DNA from: Hahnella lacustris
GTDB taxonomy: Bacteria; Pseudomonadota; Gammaproteobacteria; Burkholderiales; Burkholderiaceae_A
Assembly: GCA_965194655.1 (NCBI GenBank)
Contig: OZ239148.1
Span: 124,001 to 188,000, forward strand
Direction: 5' to 3'
Length of the DNA stretch: 64,000 nucleotides
The notes below the pieces were generated by a model. It saw only the letters and a list, made by a program, of their open reading frames with translations, was not told the origin of the DNA and searched no databases. Position numbers and translations under genes: made by a program. Of this stretch, positions 8,383-17,191 are shown piece by piece (the stretch's first letter is position 1; each line of letters begins with the position of its first letter).

Positions 8383-9054
8383 ATGTCTACCGTACAACCC
8401 AATGGCCCCCTTCTTGGGCTGAAGTCTGAAATCACTGAGGGCGAATCTTTCTCTATGCCCACGGGAACTGAGCCCTCCCGCCGGACCTGGATGATCACCT
8501 GTGGCGCAGCCGGGGGTGTTGCAGCCGCCGCGGTGGCCGTCCCCTTTGTCGCCTCCATGGCACCGTCCGAGAAGGCGCGGTCCGCCGGCGCTCCCGTCGA
8601 AGTTGAAATCGGAGACCTCGCGCCCGGAGGGGTCAAGATTGTGGAATGGCGCGGAAAGCCCGTCTGGATTGTGCGTCGTACGTCTGAAATGCTCGAGAGC
8701 CTCAAGGGCGTAGAGGCTCAGCTTGCTGACCCGGGCTCGGACCGCAAGGACTACCCCATCCCCGATTACGCCAAAAACCAGCATCGCTCCATCAAGCCTG
8801 AATATTTGGTCACCGTGGGCATCTGTACCCACCTGGGCTGCTCGCCTGTGAGCAAGTTCGCCTCAGGCGCCTCAGATGGCATGACGGCAGATTGGACCGG
8901 CGGCTTCTTCTGCCCTTGCCACGGATCCACCTTCGATATGGCTGGTCGCGTCTTTGCAAACAAGCCCGCGCCCGACAACCTCGAAGTGCCCCGTCATATG
9001 TACCTCTCCGACACGAAGCTTGTGATCGGCCGCGATGAGAAGGGCGAGGCCTAA
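8383..9054 (+). CDS. petA: ubiquinol-cytochrome c reductase, Rieske iron-sulfur subunit
   Basis: Carries the [2Fe-2S] Rieske cluster of the bc1 complex. The two cluster-binding motifs are CTHLGC and CPCHGS. The N-terminus has a twin-arginine signal (EPSRRTWMITCGAAGG) followed by a hydrophobic anchor, as expected for Tat-dependent Rieske proteins. ATG 8383 is chosen because GGAG lies 8 bases upstream; an inner ATG at 8458 just before the twin arginines is an alternative. First gene of petABC. Confidence 0.95.
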   Translation: MSTVQPNGPLLGLKSEITEGESFSMPTGTEPSRRTWMITCGAAGGVAAAAVAVPFVASMAPSEKARSAGAPVEVEIGDLAPGGVKIVEWRGKPVWIVRRTSEMLESLKGVEAQLADPGSDRKDYPIPDYAKNQHRSIKPEYLVTVGICTHLGCSPVSKFASGASDGMTADWTGGFFCPCHGSTFDMAGRVFANKPAPDNLEVPRHMYLSDTKLVIGRDEKGEA

Positions 9055-9093
9055 GGCCCGCCCCAAAAACCCCGACATTCGAGGAGCATCAAC

Positions 9094-10494
9094 ATGGCAG
9101 CAGAGAAAGTGGTTCAGGCCTCCGGCATCGTGGGCTGGGTTGACCGCAGGTTCCCCCTGATTTCCCTCTACAAGGGACATCTGTCCGAATACTACGCCCC
9201 GAAGAACTTCAACTTCTTCTACTTTTTTGGAAGCCTGGCCATGCTGGTGCTGGTGCTCCAGATTGTCACCGGCATTTTTCTGGTGATGCATTACAAGCCA
9301 GATGCATCGCTCAATGCCGCGGGCATTCCGGTGGCGTTTGCCAGTGTTGAATACATCATGCGTGAGGTCCCCTTCGGCTGGGTGATCCGCTACATGCACT
9401 CAACGGGGGCATCGGCATTCTTTGTGGTGGTTTTCCTTCACATGTTCCGTGGCCTCATTTATGGCTCTTATCGTGAGCCGCGCGAGCTGATCTGGATTTT
9501 TGGGTGCCTCATTTTCCTGTGCCTCATGGCAGAGGCTTTCTTTGGCTACCTGCTTCCTTGGGGACAGATGTCCTTCTGGGGTGCACAGGTCATTGTGAAT
9601 CTCTTTGCGGCAGTCCCTTTGATCGGGCCTGATCTCGCAGTGTGGATCCGAGGCGACTTTGTGGTAGGCGACGCCACCCTCAATCGTTTCTTCGCCTTCC
9701 ACGTCATTGCCATTCCTCTGGTACTTCTGGGGCTTGTGGCTGCGCACATCATTGCCTTGCATGAAGTCGGCTCGAACAACCCCGACGGTGTGGAGATCAA
9801 AGCCAAGAAAGATGCCAATGGCATTCCCCTCGATGGCATTCCTTTCCACCCCTACTACACCGTGCACGACGTGGTGGGCATTGCTGGCTTCGCACTCATC
9901 TTTTTTGCGGTGGTCTTTTTCATGCCTGAGGGCGGCGGCTACTTCCTCGAGTTCAACAACTTTGTGCCAGCAGATCCATTGGTCACTCCCTCTCACATCG
10001 CCCCGGTCTGGTATTTCACGCCTTACTACTCCATGCTGCGTGCCACCACCGACGTCTTCACCTGGGTGATGGTGGCCTCCGCCGCATTGGCGGCCGGCTA
10101 CTTCTGGGTCAAGCAGCAGGGCCTGCTGAAAGTGGGGGGTGCGGTAGCGATGATCGTGCTCGCCGTGGCCTTCCGCGTGTTCGATGCGAAGTTCTGGGGT
10201 GTGGTCATCATGGGTGGTGCGGTCATCATCATGTTCTTCCTGCCTTGGCTCGACAAATCTCCTGTCAAGTCCATCCGGCAGCGACCAGGCTGGCAAAAGT
10301 GGCTCTACGGCATCTTCGTTGTGAACTTCTTCATTCTGGGCTACCTGGGCGTGATGCCCCCCACCACAGCCGGGACGATCGTGTCCCAAGTGGGAACGGT
10401 CTTCTATTTCGGTTTCTTCTTGCTGATGCCGGTCTGGACTCGAATGGGTGAGTACAAGCCAGTGCCTGAGCGCGTGAGCTTTCAAGCCCACTGA
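9094..10494 (+). CDS. petB: cytochrome b of the bc1 complex
   Basis: Integral membrane subunit carrying hemes bL and bH and the quinone sites. Histidine pairs are visible in HSTGASAFFVVVFLHMFRGL and, around residue 205, in FHVIAIPLVLLGLVAAHI. The family motifs GYLLPWGQMSFWGAQV and DPLVTPSHIAPVWYF with the following PYYSMLR are present. The 466-residue length agrees with the full-length bacterial cytochrome b. It lies between petA and petC. Confidence 0.97.
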   Translation: MAAEKVVQASGIVGWVDRRFPLISLYKGHLSEYYAPKNFNFFYFFGSLAMLVLVLQIVTGIFLVMHYKPDASLNAAGIPVAFASVEYIMREVPFGWVIRYMHSTGASAFFVVVFLHMFRGLIYGSYREPRELIWIFGCLIFLCLMAEAFFGYLLPWGQMSFWGAQVIVNLFAAVPLIGPDLAVWIRGDFVVGDATLNRFFAFHVIAIPLVLLGLVAAHIIALHEVGSNNPDGVEIKAKKDANGIPLDGIPFHPYYTVHDVVGIAGFALIFFAVVFFMPEGGGYFLEFNNFVPADPLVTPSHIAPVWYFTPYYSMLRATTDVFTWVMVASAALAAGYFWVKQQGLLKVGGAVAMIVLAVAFRVFDAKFWGVVIMGGAVIIMFFLPWLDKSPVKSIRQRPGWQKWLYGIFVVNFFILGYLGVMPPTTAGTIVSQVGTVFYFGFFLLMPVWTRMGEYKPVPERVSFQAH

Positions 10495-10520
10495 CAACCC
10501 CTATGACTGAGAGAGAACCC

Positions 10521-11324
10521 ATGACATCCTCCATCTCCACACTTTCCATTGGGGCCCTGATTCGCAATGGTTCACGAGCATTAGCCGCCGCGGGGTTTGC
10601 CCTTCTTGGGTCCGTCGCACTGGCCGCGGGCGGCGCAGTCAAGCTCGACACCTTCCCCACAGGCAAGTTGACCGACCAGGCCGCCCTTCAGAATGGCGCC
10701 AAGCTCTTCGTAAATTACTGCCTTGGCTGTCACGGCCTCTCACAGGTCCGCTACAACAAGCTGCGTGAGCTGGGGCTGAATGAGGAGCAGATCAAATCCA
10801 ATCTCATTCTGACGTCCGCTAAGTTTGGTGATCCCATCATGACCACCCTAAACCTGAAGGATGCAGCAGAGTGGTTCGGAAAGGCCCCTCCTGATCTGTC
10901 GCTCACGGCGCGCTCGCGGTCCAGTCACTCGGGTTCGGGGGCTGACTGGATCTACACCTATCTTCGTAGCTACTACCTCGACCCCTCCAGACCCACAGGC
11001 TGGAATAATCTGACCTATCCCGCTGTGGGCATGCCTCATGTCTTGTGGGAGCTGCAGGGCCAGAACGAGGCCGTGTTCAAGACCGTGAAGGATCATGGCC
11101 AAGACGTTCAGGTCTTCGATAAGTTTGTGCAGACCAGCAAGGGAAGTCTCTCCACCGCTGAGTACGACAACACGGTTGCAGACCTCACGGCTTTCTTGGC
11201 TTGGGCTGCCGAGCCTGCGGCCATGACGCGGAAACAAATTGGGGTCTGGGTACTGCTCTTTTTGGCAGTCTTCTTTGTCTTTGCGTGGCGCCTGAACGCG
11301 TCATTCTGGAAAGACATCAAGTAG
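10521..11324 (+). CDS. petC: cytochrome c1
   Basis: Membrane-anchored c-type cytochrome of the bc1 complex. The heme-attachment motif CLGCHG is about residue 69. The N-terminus is a cleavable signal peptide (ALAAAGFALLGSVALA) and the C-terminus is a membrane anchor (IGVWVLLFLAVFFVFAW). The ATG at 10521 is preferred because GAGAGAG lies just upstream; an ATG six codons earlier is possible. Last gene of petABC. Confidence 0.95.
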   Translation: MTSSISTLSIGALIRNGSRALAAAGFALLGSVALAAGGAVKLDTFPTGKLTDQAALQNGAKLFVNYCLGCHGLSQVRYNKLRELGLNEEQIKSNLILTSAKFGDPIMTTLNLKDAAEWFGKAPPDLSLTARSRSSHSGSGADWIYTYLRSYYLDPSRPTGWNNLTYPAVGMPHVLWELQGQNEAVFKTVKDHGQDVQVFDKFVQTSKGSLSTAEYDNTVADLTAFLAWAAEPAAMTRKQIGVWVLLFLAVFFVFAWRLNASFWKDIK

Positions 11325-11359
11325 CACGTTCAGGCATTCGTGAGTTCAGTCACATCGTG

Positions 11360-11390
11360 GGGCGGGCCTTGAGCCTGCCCTGCGCTTTTT
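11360..11390 (+). terminator. candidate intrinsic terminator after petC
   Basis: An eight-pair GC-rich stem (gggcgggc with gcctgccc, one G-U pair) and a five-base loop at 11360-11380 is followed by tgcgc and five T residues at 11386-11390. It sits between petC and sspA, so it could end or attenuate petABC transcripts. Confidence 0.5.
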
Positions 11391-11405
11391 GGGAGTGTGT
11401 TAAAT

Positions 11406-12005
11406 ATGATGGTTCTTTACTCGGGCACCACTTGCCCTTTTAGCCAGCGTTGCCGCTTTGTGCTCTTTGAAAAGGGCATGGACTTCGAGATTCGCGATGT
11501 GGATCTCTTCAACAAGCCCGAAGACATCTCGGTGATGAACCCCTACGGTCAGGTTCCCATTCTGGTCGAGCGAGATCTCATTCTCTATGAGTCCAACATC
11601 ATCAACGAGTACATTGATGAGCGATTTCCCCACCCACAGCTCATGCCCGCAGATCCTGTTCAACGGGCTCGCGCAAGACTGCTGCTCTTGAATTTCGAGC
11701 GAGAAGTTTTCATCCACCTCGATGCCATTGAGAAGCAGGATGCAAAGCGAATCGACCGCGCCCGCGCCATCATTCGTGACCGCCTGTCTCAACTTGCACC
11801 GGTGGTGACGAAATCGAAGTTCATGATGGGCGAAGACTTCACCATGATTGACGTGGCACTTGCCCCGTTGCTCTGGCGACTGGACCACTATGGGATTGAA
11901 CTGCCCAAGACCGCTGCTCCTGTCCTGAAGTACGCAGAGCGTATTTTCGCGAGGCCAGCCTTCTTCGAAGCGCTCACCCCCTCAGAGAAGGTCATGCGCC
12001 GTTGA
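11406..12005 (+). CDS. sspA: stringent starvation protein A (GST-like)
   Basis: RNA polymerase-associated GST-fold protein, a transcription regulator under starvation. The N-terminal thioredoxin-like domain contains TTCPFSQRCRFVLFEKGMDF, NPYGQVPILVERD and LYESNIINEYIDERFP; an all-helical C-terminal domain follows. The ATG at 11406 is chosen because GGGAG lies 10 bases upstream; a GTG at 11397 is closer than is usual. Its stop overlaps the start of sspB. Confidence 0.94.
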   Translation: MMVLYSGTTCPFSQRCRFVLFEKGMDFEIRDVDLFNKPEDISVMNPYGQVPILVERDLILYESNIINEYIDERFPHPQLMPADPVQRARARLLLLNFEREVFIHLDAIEKQDAKRIDRARAIIRDRLSQLAPVVTKSKFMMGEDFTMIDVALAPLLWRLDHYGIELPKTAAPVLKYAERIFARPAFFEALTPSEKVMRR

Positions 12006-12424
12006 ATGAGCCCGCGTCGACCAAACCGTATCTTGTGCGGGCCATCTACGAGTGGTGCACGGACAACGGCTACACGCCCTATGTGGCGGTGGTGGTCGAC
12101 GAGCACACGCGGGTTCCGATGGCCCATGTCAGGAGTGGTGAGATCGTTTTGAACATCAGCGCGCTGGCCACACATCGACTCCAAATGACCAACTCCGAGC
12201 TGACGTTCACAGCTCGATTCTCTGGGGTGGCAGAAGATCTCTGGGTGCCTATGACCCAAATTGCTGCCATCTACGCCAAAGAGACCGGTCATGGCATGGC
12301 GTTTGAGGTTCCCAAGCCCCCAGCGGTTCAGGAGGTCGTGGATGACCCTCCTGAAGATTCCCCTCCCCCTTCTGACCCTGGTCCGGCTCCTAAGGGTCGT
12401 CCCGCGCTCAGGCGAGTGAAATAA
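12002..12424 (+). CDS. sspB: ClpXP protease specificity-enhancing factor SspB
   Basis: Adaptor that brings SsrA-tagged proteins to ClpXP. KPYLVRAIYEWCTDNGYTPYVAVVVDE is the family's N-terminal block and LTFTARFSGVAEDLWVPMTQIAAIYAKE the peptide-binding fold. An acidic, proline-rich tail ends in a short basic stretch where other SspB proteins carry the ClpX-binding motif. It starts with TTG at 12002, overlapping the sspA stop. Length 140 residues. Confidence 0.93.
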   Translation: MNEPASTKPYLVRAIYEWCTDNGYTPYVAVVVDEHTRVPMAHVRSGEIVLNISALATHRLQMTNSELTFTARFSGVAEDLWVPMTQIAAIYAKETGHGMAFEVPKPPAVQEVVDDPPEDSPPPSDPGPAPKGRPALRRVK

Positions 12425-12446
12425 GCCACAATAGGAATATGAGCAT

Positions 12447-12519
12447 GCCGGCTTAGCTCAGTTGGTAGAGCAACCGCCTTGTAAGCGGTAGGTCATCTGT
12501 TCGAGTCAGATAGTCGGCA
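12447..12519 (+). tRNA. tRNA-Thr (anticodon TGT)
   Basis: A full cloverleaf folds: acceptor gccggct with agtcggc (one G-T pair), D stem gctc/gagc, anticodon stem accgc/gcggt with loop CTTGTAA (anticodon TGT), and T arm atctg-TTCGAGT-cagat. The discriminator A at 12519 is followed by CCC, so the last base of the CCA end is not encoded. It follows sspB, as in many Burkholderiales. Confidence 0.97.
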
Positions 12520-12554
12520 CCCCCCCCTTGGCACATTCCTCCCACTCCCGCCCC

Positions 12555-13640
12555 ATGCGTTGGGCGCTTGCAGCCGCCACCGGTGCGTGGGCAGTCGCTG
12601 GAGGTGCTCTCTTTCACTGGCTAGAAACTCCGCTGCCTTGGCTACTGGGAAGCCTCGCGGCCGTTTCTCTGCTCTCGTTGTTGGGTAGGGTGTCCAGACT
12701 CCCGTTGTGGGGCTTGACCTTAGGGCAGATCTCGATTGGTGCGGCCTTAGGGCTTTACTTTACTCCCGTCGTGATCGCGGCGCTCGGTGCACTGCTGGGC
12801 TGGATGATCCTCACCGGACTGGCGACCTGCTTGCTGAGCATGCTGGGGGCCGTCTTCCTGCAGCGGCTCACCGGGCTTGATGGCCGGAGTTGCTTCTTCG
12901 CAGCAGCCATCGGCGCAGCCAGTGATATGGCGGTTCAGGCGGCAAGAGATGGTGCGCGCGCTGACCTGGTGGCCATGTCACACACGGTCCGCGTGGCCTT
13001 GGTCGTCACCCTCGTCCCGCTTGTGGCGACTTGGCTGGCCACTCAGCCCGCGAGCGTGCCGCTCGAGGCCACTGGGGCTGATGCCGTTCGGCTTCTGCCT
13101 TGGTTGGATATGCTCTGGGTCTGTGCTCTGGCTGCTTCAGCCGGATACCTCGGCCTCAAGCTGCGCCTTCCCAACCCCTGGGTTATGGGGCCCCTCGCCC
13201 TCACCATTGGTGTGGCGGCGCTCGTCCCAGAAGCTCGCCTGCAGCCTAGCGTGGTGGCGGGTGCCCAGGTTCTGATTGGCTGGGCGCTGGGCCAAAGATT
13301 TAACCGTGAGATGTTTCGTGACTCTCCACGGTTTCTGGCTGCTGCAGCCAGCCTGACGGCACTTCTGCTTCTCGCGGGCGCAGCCCTGGCTTGGCTCGTG
13401 CACTGGGGCGCTGGCCTTCCCTACGCCAGCGCATTTGTCGCCACTGCACCTGGAGGCATCGCCGAAATGGCCATTACCGCCAAGGTGCTCGCACTCGACC
13501 CCCCCACCGTGACCGCATTCCAAGCCGTGCGGCTGGTTTTTATTGTGCTGGGAGTGAGAATCCTGTTGAGTCTTACGCTGCGCCTGGGCTGGATCCGAGA
13601 AGCTGCTGAAGCTCGCCAGACTCATACATCTCGCCCATGA
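12555..13640 (+). CDS. AbrB-family membrane protein (ammonia monooxygenase-like annotation)
   Basis: Polytopic inner-membrane protein of about 361 residues with roughly ten hydrophobic segments arranged as two similar halves. The first half has TGLDGRSCFFAAAIGAASDMAV, the second SAFVATAPGGIAEMAITAKVL, the repeat expected for the AbrB duplication family. The function is not established; many databases mislabel these as ammonia monooxygenase or regulators. The ATG at 12555 is chosen; a TTG at 12528 directly behind tRNA-Thr is an alternative. Its last 68 bases overlap grxD on the other strand. Confidence 0.85.
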   Translation: MRWALAAATGAWAVAGGALFHWLETPLPWLLGSLAAVSLLSLLGRVSRLPLWGLTLGQISIGAALGLYFTPVVIAALGALLGWMILTGLATCLLSMLGAVFLQRLTGLDGRSCFFAAAIGAASDMAVQAARDGARADLVAMSHTVRVALVVTLVPLVATWLATQPASVPLEATGADAVRLLPWLDMLWVCALAASAGYLGLKLRLPNPWVMGPLALTIGVAALVPEARLQPSVVAGAQVLIGWALGQRFNREMFRDSPRFLAAAASLTALLLLAGAALAWLVHWGAGLPYASAFVATAPGGIAEMAITAKVLALDPPTVTAFQAVRLVFIVLGVRILLSLTLRLGWIREAAEARQTHTSRP

Positions 13641-13896
13641 TGTCCGACCCGCCAATGAACTCGCCATTGACATAGAGCTGAGGAATGGTGGGCCAGTTTG
13701 AAAAGTCTTTGACTGCCTGGCGAACGCCGTCATCTTCCAACACATTCACGGTGGCGACCTGCTGAACTCCGCAGGCTTTCAGCAGCTGGATGGCTCGACT
13801 GGAAAACCCGCACTGGGGGAACTGGGGTGACCCCTTCATAAACAAAACAACAGGGTTGTCGGTGACGGTTTGCTGAACAAACGCTTTTGCGTCCAT
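13573..13896 (-). CDS. grxD: monothiol glutaredoxin, Grx4 family
   Basis: CGFS-type glutaredoxin that carries and delivers [2Fe-2S] clusters. The motif PQCGFSSRA contains the single active Cys, KGSPQFPQ and WPTIPQLYVNGEFIGGSDI bind glutathione, and EMYESGELQQLL is the usual C-terminus. ATG 13896 is chosen because GAGGA lies 6-10 bases upstream. Last of the minus-strand run hemA-prfA-prmC-grxD. Confidence 0.95.
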   Translation of the reverse strand: MDAKAFVQQTVTDNPVVLFMKGSPQFPQCGFSSRAIQLLKACGVQQVATVNVLEDDGVRQAVKDFSNWPTIPQLYVNGEFIGGSDIMGEMYESGELQQLLGSSPGAA

Positions 13897-13925
13897 GGTG
13901 TCCTCTTCAGTGTTGAATGCCGTGA

Positions 13926-14795
13926 TCATAAATGAGCGAGTACTGCCCGGGGGCGTCCAGCCAAGTCCGTCAGGCGCTCAGCTGAGGTGAACCCTGTCGA
14001 GCGAATCAGGTCCGCGACGGCGGCCTGTTGTGTCCACCCGTGTTCGACCAGCAGGGCACCGCTTGGTTCTAGCCTGGATCGTGCCTGCGGAACGATCGCC
14101 CGATAGGCCTGAAGACCATCTGAATCCTGATCAACGCCCACCAAGGCCAGCATGGGCTCGAACTGCAGACTCTTGTCGCCCAGATGCGGGTCAGAGCCAC
14201 TCAAATACGGCGGGTTCGAGAGGATCAGATCGAATTGCCCACTGTCAGAGGGGAGGGCCTCAGTCCAAGATCCCTTCAGGAAGATGACCGAGGCACCCAG
14301 CCAGACTGCGTTGCTTTTGGCCATCCGAAGCGCATCGGCGCTGAGGTCGGTTGCAGTGATCTCGACAGGGATCCCTTGTGTCTGGGCCTCCAGTGCGAGC
14401 GTGATGGCCAGGCACCCACTGCCGGTTCCAAGGTCCAGGATCCGCAGGGCTCGACGGGCGACAGGCCATTGTTGTTGAATCACCCCGAGCGCTGCATGAA
14501 TCAGGCATTCGGAGTCCGACCGTGGAATGAGCACCGCTTGATTCACCCAGAACCTTCGACCGAAGAACTGGGTGTGCCCAACCACCTGAGCCAGGGGCTG
14601 TTCGTCCCAAACCGCTCGAGCCATTCGCCTCGCCAAGGCCGCAGCGCCCTCTCCTTCAGAGGACTTGAGCGCCTCGAGGGTGCAGAGATCTCTCGCCATC
14701 AGCCACGGTACGCTACGCCCCGTGGCAGCTGCACAAATCTCCCAACGGTCTGAACGCGCGATGGTTTGGAGGGGGTCCGATGATTCCCTAGGCAT
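13926..14795 (-). CDS. prmC: release factor glutamine methyltransferase
   Basis: SAM-dependent enzyme that methylates the Gln of the GGQ motif of RF1 and RF2. The SAM-binding loop is LDLGTGSGCLAITLA, and the catalytic NPPY motif lies in LILSNPPYLSG. An N-terminal helical domain recognises the release factor. Length 289 residues. It overlaps the end of prfA by 8 bases, its own substrate gene. Confidence 0.95.
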   Translation of the reverse strand: MPRESSDPLQTIARSDRWEICAAATGRSVPWLMARDLCTLEALKSSEGEGAAALARRMARAVWDEQPLAQVVGHTQFFGRRFWVNQAVLIPRSDSECLIHAALGVIQQQWPVARRALRILDLGTGSGCLAITLALEAQTQGIPVEITATDLSADALRMAKSNAVWLGASVIFLKGSWTEALPSDSGQFDLILSNPPYLSGSDPHLGDKSLQFEPMLALVGVDQDSDGLQAYRAIVPQARSRLEPSGALLVEHGWTQQAAVADLIRSTGFTSAERLTDLAGRPRAVLAHL

Positions 14796-15870
14796 CCTCG
14801 CCGATCGCTGAGAGAAGCTCTGCCTGGTGCTCGGCCATCAGGCTCTGGGTCAGTTCGTGAAGGTCTCCGTCCATGATCTGATCGATCTTGTAGAGCGTCA
14901 GGTTGATTCGATGGTCGGTGATCCTGCCCTGCGGAAAGTTATAGGTGCGAATCCTTTCGGAGCGGTCACCAGACCCAATCATGAGCTTGCGCGCTGATGC
15001 CTCTTTCTGCTGCTGTGCCATGACCTCTCGGTCGCGCACACGGGCGGCCAAGACTTTGAGGGCCTTGTCCTTATTCTTGTGCTGGCTGCGATCGTCCTGG
15101 CACTCAGCCACGATTCCAGTGGGAAGGTGAGTGATACGCACGGCCGACTCAGTCTTATTCACATGCTGCCCTCCAGCGCCAGAGGCGCGAAAGACGTCAA
15201 TGCGAAGGTCTTCGGGGTTCAGCTGCACATCGCCAATCTCATCCGCCTCTGGCAGCACGGCGACGGTGCATGCGGAGGTATGGATGCGTCCTTGGGCCTC
15301 GGTGGCGGGAACGCGCTGAACCCGATGCCCTCCAGACTCAAACTTCAATCGCGAATAAACCTGGTCACCGGCGAGGCGAACCACCACCTCTCGATAGCCC
15401 CCAAGATCACTCTCATGGGCCGAGAGGAGCTCGGACTGCCAACGGTTACGCTCGGCATATCGCAGATACATGCGAAGCAGATCGCCTGCGAAGAGTGCCG
15501 ATTCATCGCCGCCTGTGCCTGCCCGAATCTCAAGAATGACGTTGCGCTCATCCATCGGGTCTTTCGGCAGCAGCAGAACCTGCAGGGCTTCCTCTTGTGC
15601 CTCAAGGAGTGACTTGAGCCGGCCTATCTCCTCCTGAGCAAACTCTTTGAGGTCTGGGTCAGAGAGCCATGTCTCGGCGGATTCAAGATCTCGAGCCGCG
15701 GCCTGATGTTCCACGAAGGCGTCAACGACTGGGGTCAGATCAGACCGCTCCTTGCTGAGCCGGCGAAAGTCATCCATGCGCTGTGCAATGGTTGGGTCGG
15801 AGAGCTCAGATTCAACGGTCGCAAAACGCGCCTGAATCTGCTGCAGCTTGGTCAGCAGGCTGGGCTTCAT
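14788..15870 (-). CDS. prfA: peptide chain release factor 1
   Basis: Terminates translation at UAA and UAG. The GGQ motif is in ASGAGGQHVNKTESAVRITH and the stop-codon recognition motif PAT appears as VPATEAQGR. QDDRSQHKNKDKAL and ERIRTYNFPQGRITDHRI are family blocks. 360 residues, full length. Placed between hemA and prmC, a common order. Confidence 0.97.
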   Translation of the reverse strand: MKPSLLTKLQQIQARFATVESELSDPTIAQRMDDFRRLSKERSDLTPVVDAFVEHQAAARDLESAETWLSDPDLKEFAQEEIGRLKSLLEAQEEALQVLLLPKDPMDERNVILEIRAGTGGDESALFAGDLLRMYLRYAERNRWQSELLSAHESDLGGYREVVVRLAGDQVYSRLKFESGGHRVQRVPATEAQGRIHTSACTVAVLPEADEIGDVQLNPEDLRIDVFRASGAGGQHVNKTESAVRITHLPTGIVAECQDDRSQHKNKDKALKVLAARVRDREVMAQQQKEASARKLMIGSGDRSERIRTYNFPQGRITDHRINLTLYKIDQIMDGDLHELTQSLMAEHQAELLSAIGEDA

Positions 15871-15879
15871 AACAGCTTT

Positions 15880-17151
15880 CTAGAGGGAATCTTGGAGGCG
15901 AAACAGACGGCGCGCGAGGTCGGCCGTCTCTTCACGGGTCTGAGCGTCCGGGCTAGAGAGCCCTGCGTACAGGCCATGACTCAGCTTCTGGGTGAGTCCG
16001 TGAGCGAGACTTCGAAGCACCTCCTCGACAGGCTCGCCTTTGGCGAGGCGACGTTGGGCCGCAAGAAGCTCTTGGCCCTGGATTCCACCGAGGTGTTGAT
16101 TGAGGGCTTGGATGAGTGGAACCTGAGCGCGCGCAGATTTCCAATTGAGGAAAGTCTTGACGCCATGGTCGATGATGGCCTCTGCATGCTCCAGCGCATC
16201 CTCACGGGCTTTCACCCCCTCCTGAACCCGAGATCCGAGATCGTCGACCGTATATAAAAACGCATCAGAGAGCCCCCCGACCTCAGCCTCGATGTCTCTC
16301 GGCACTGCAAGGTCGACCAAGAAGATTGGACGATGCCGGCGCTTTTTGAGTGCCGTCTCGATCATGCCGAGGCCCAGAATGGGGAGGCTGCTCGCCGTAC
16401 AGCTCACCACCACATCGAACTGATGGAGGTGCTCGGGCAGTTCAGTCAATGCAAGTGCTCGGCCCCCGTATTGGCTAGCGAGAACCTCTCCCCGCGCAAC
16501 CGTGCGGTTGGCAATGGCAAGGGCTTCGGGCTGACGAGCGGCAAAGTGAGCCAGACAGAGCTGAATCATTTCGCCAGCGCCAATGAACAACATCTTCGTC
16601 TGACTCAGGTCTCCGAAGATTCGCTCCGCCAACTTGACCGCCGCAGCAGCCATGGAAACGGAGTGTGCGCCGATCTCCGTGCTGGTGCGCACCTCTTTGG
16701 CCACCGAGAAGGCTCGTTGAAACAAGTGGTGCAGGTGGGTGCCAAGACTGCCCGCTTCGTGAGCCTGCCGGGCGGCTTGCTTGAGCTGGCCAAGGATCTG
16801 GGGTTCGCCAAGCACCATGGAGTCCAGCCCACTGGCCACTCTGAATACATGCCTAACGGTGTCGGCCTCTTGATGAAGGTAGAGGTGTGGCTGCAGGCTG
16901 CCAGCAGGAACCCGTGACCGCTCAGCGAGCCAGTGCAGCGCCTGATGGTGCGCAGACGCCGGCTCTGGGCTCGCGAGATAGAGCTCGGTGCGGTTACAGG
17001 TAGAGAGGAGCGCTTGTTCGGGGGCAAGCCCAGATAGGTTGGAGCGCAAGTCAATCAGGCTGGAGTGCAGCTGGTCCCCAGGAAAGGCAAGCTTTTCCCG
17101 AACCGCCAGGGGGGCGGATTGGTGATTGAGGCCGAGGGCGAAAAGCTGCAT
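15880..17151 (-). CDS. hemA: glutamyl-tRNA reductase
   Basis: First committed enzyme of tetrapyrrole synthesis by the C5 pathway. The catalytic Cys is in LLSTCNRTELYL (about residue 50), preceded by LGLNHQSAPLAVREKLAF. The NADPH-binding Rossmann segment has LFIGAGEMIQLCLAHF, and a C-terminal helical dimerisation domain follows. 423 residues. It precedes prfA by 9 bases. Confidence 0.96.
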   Translation of the reverse strand: MQLFALGLNHQSAPLAVREKLAFPGDQLHSSLIDLRSNLSGLAPEQALLSTCNRTELYLASPEPASAHHQALHWLAERSRVPAGSLQPHLYLHQEADTVRHVFRVASGLDSMVLGEPQILGQLKQAARQAHEAGSLGTHLHHLFQRAFSVAKEVRTSTEIGAHSVSMAAAAVKLAERIFGDLSQTKMLFIGAGEMIQLCLAHFAARQPEALAIANRTVARGEVLASQYGGRALALTELPEHLHQFDVVVSCTASSLPILGLGMIETALKKRRHRPIFLVDLAVPRDIEAEVGGLSDAFLYTVDDLGSRVQEGVKAREDALEHAEAIIDHGVKTFLNWKSARAQVPLIQALNQHLGGIQGQELLAAQRRLAKGEPVEEVLRSLAHGLTQKLSHGLYAGLSSPDAQTREETADLARRLFRLQDSL

Positions 17152-17191
17152 AAGGGCTTGATTCTACGAGAAACCCCAGGGCTCTGGGGAG

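Noticed and set aside
9400..10497. A 365-codon open frame antisense to petB
   Set aside because: Rich in His, Glu and Asp from reading membrane-helix codons backwards; petB is certain, and no domain is recognisable.
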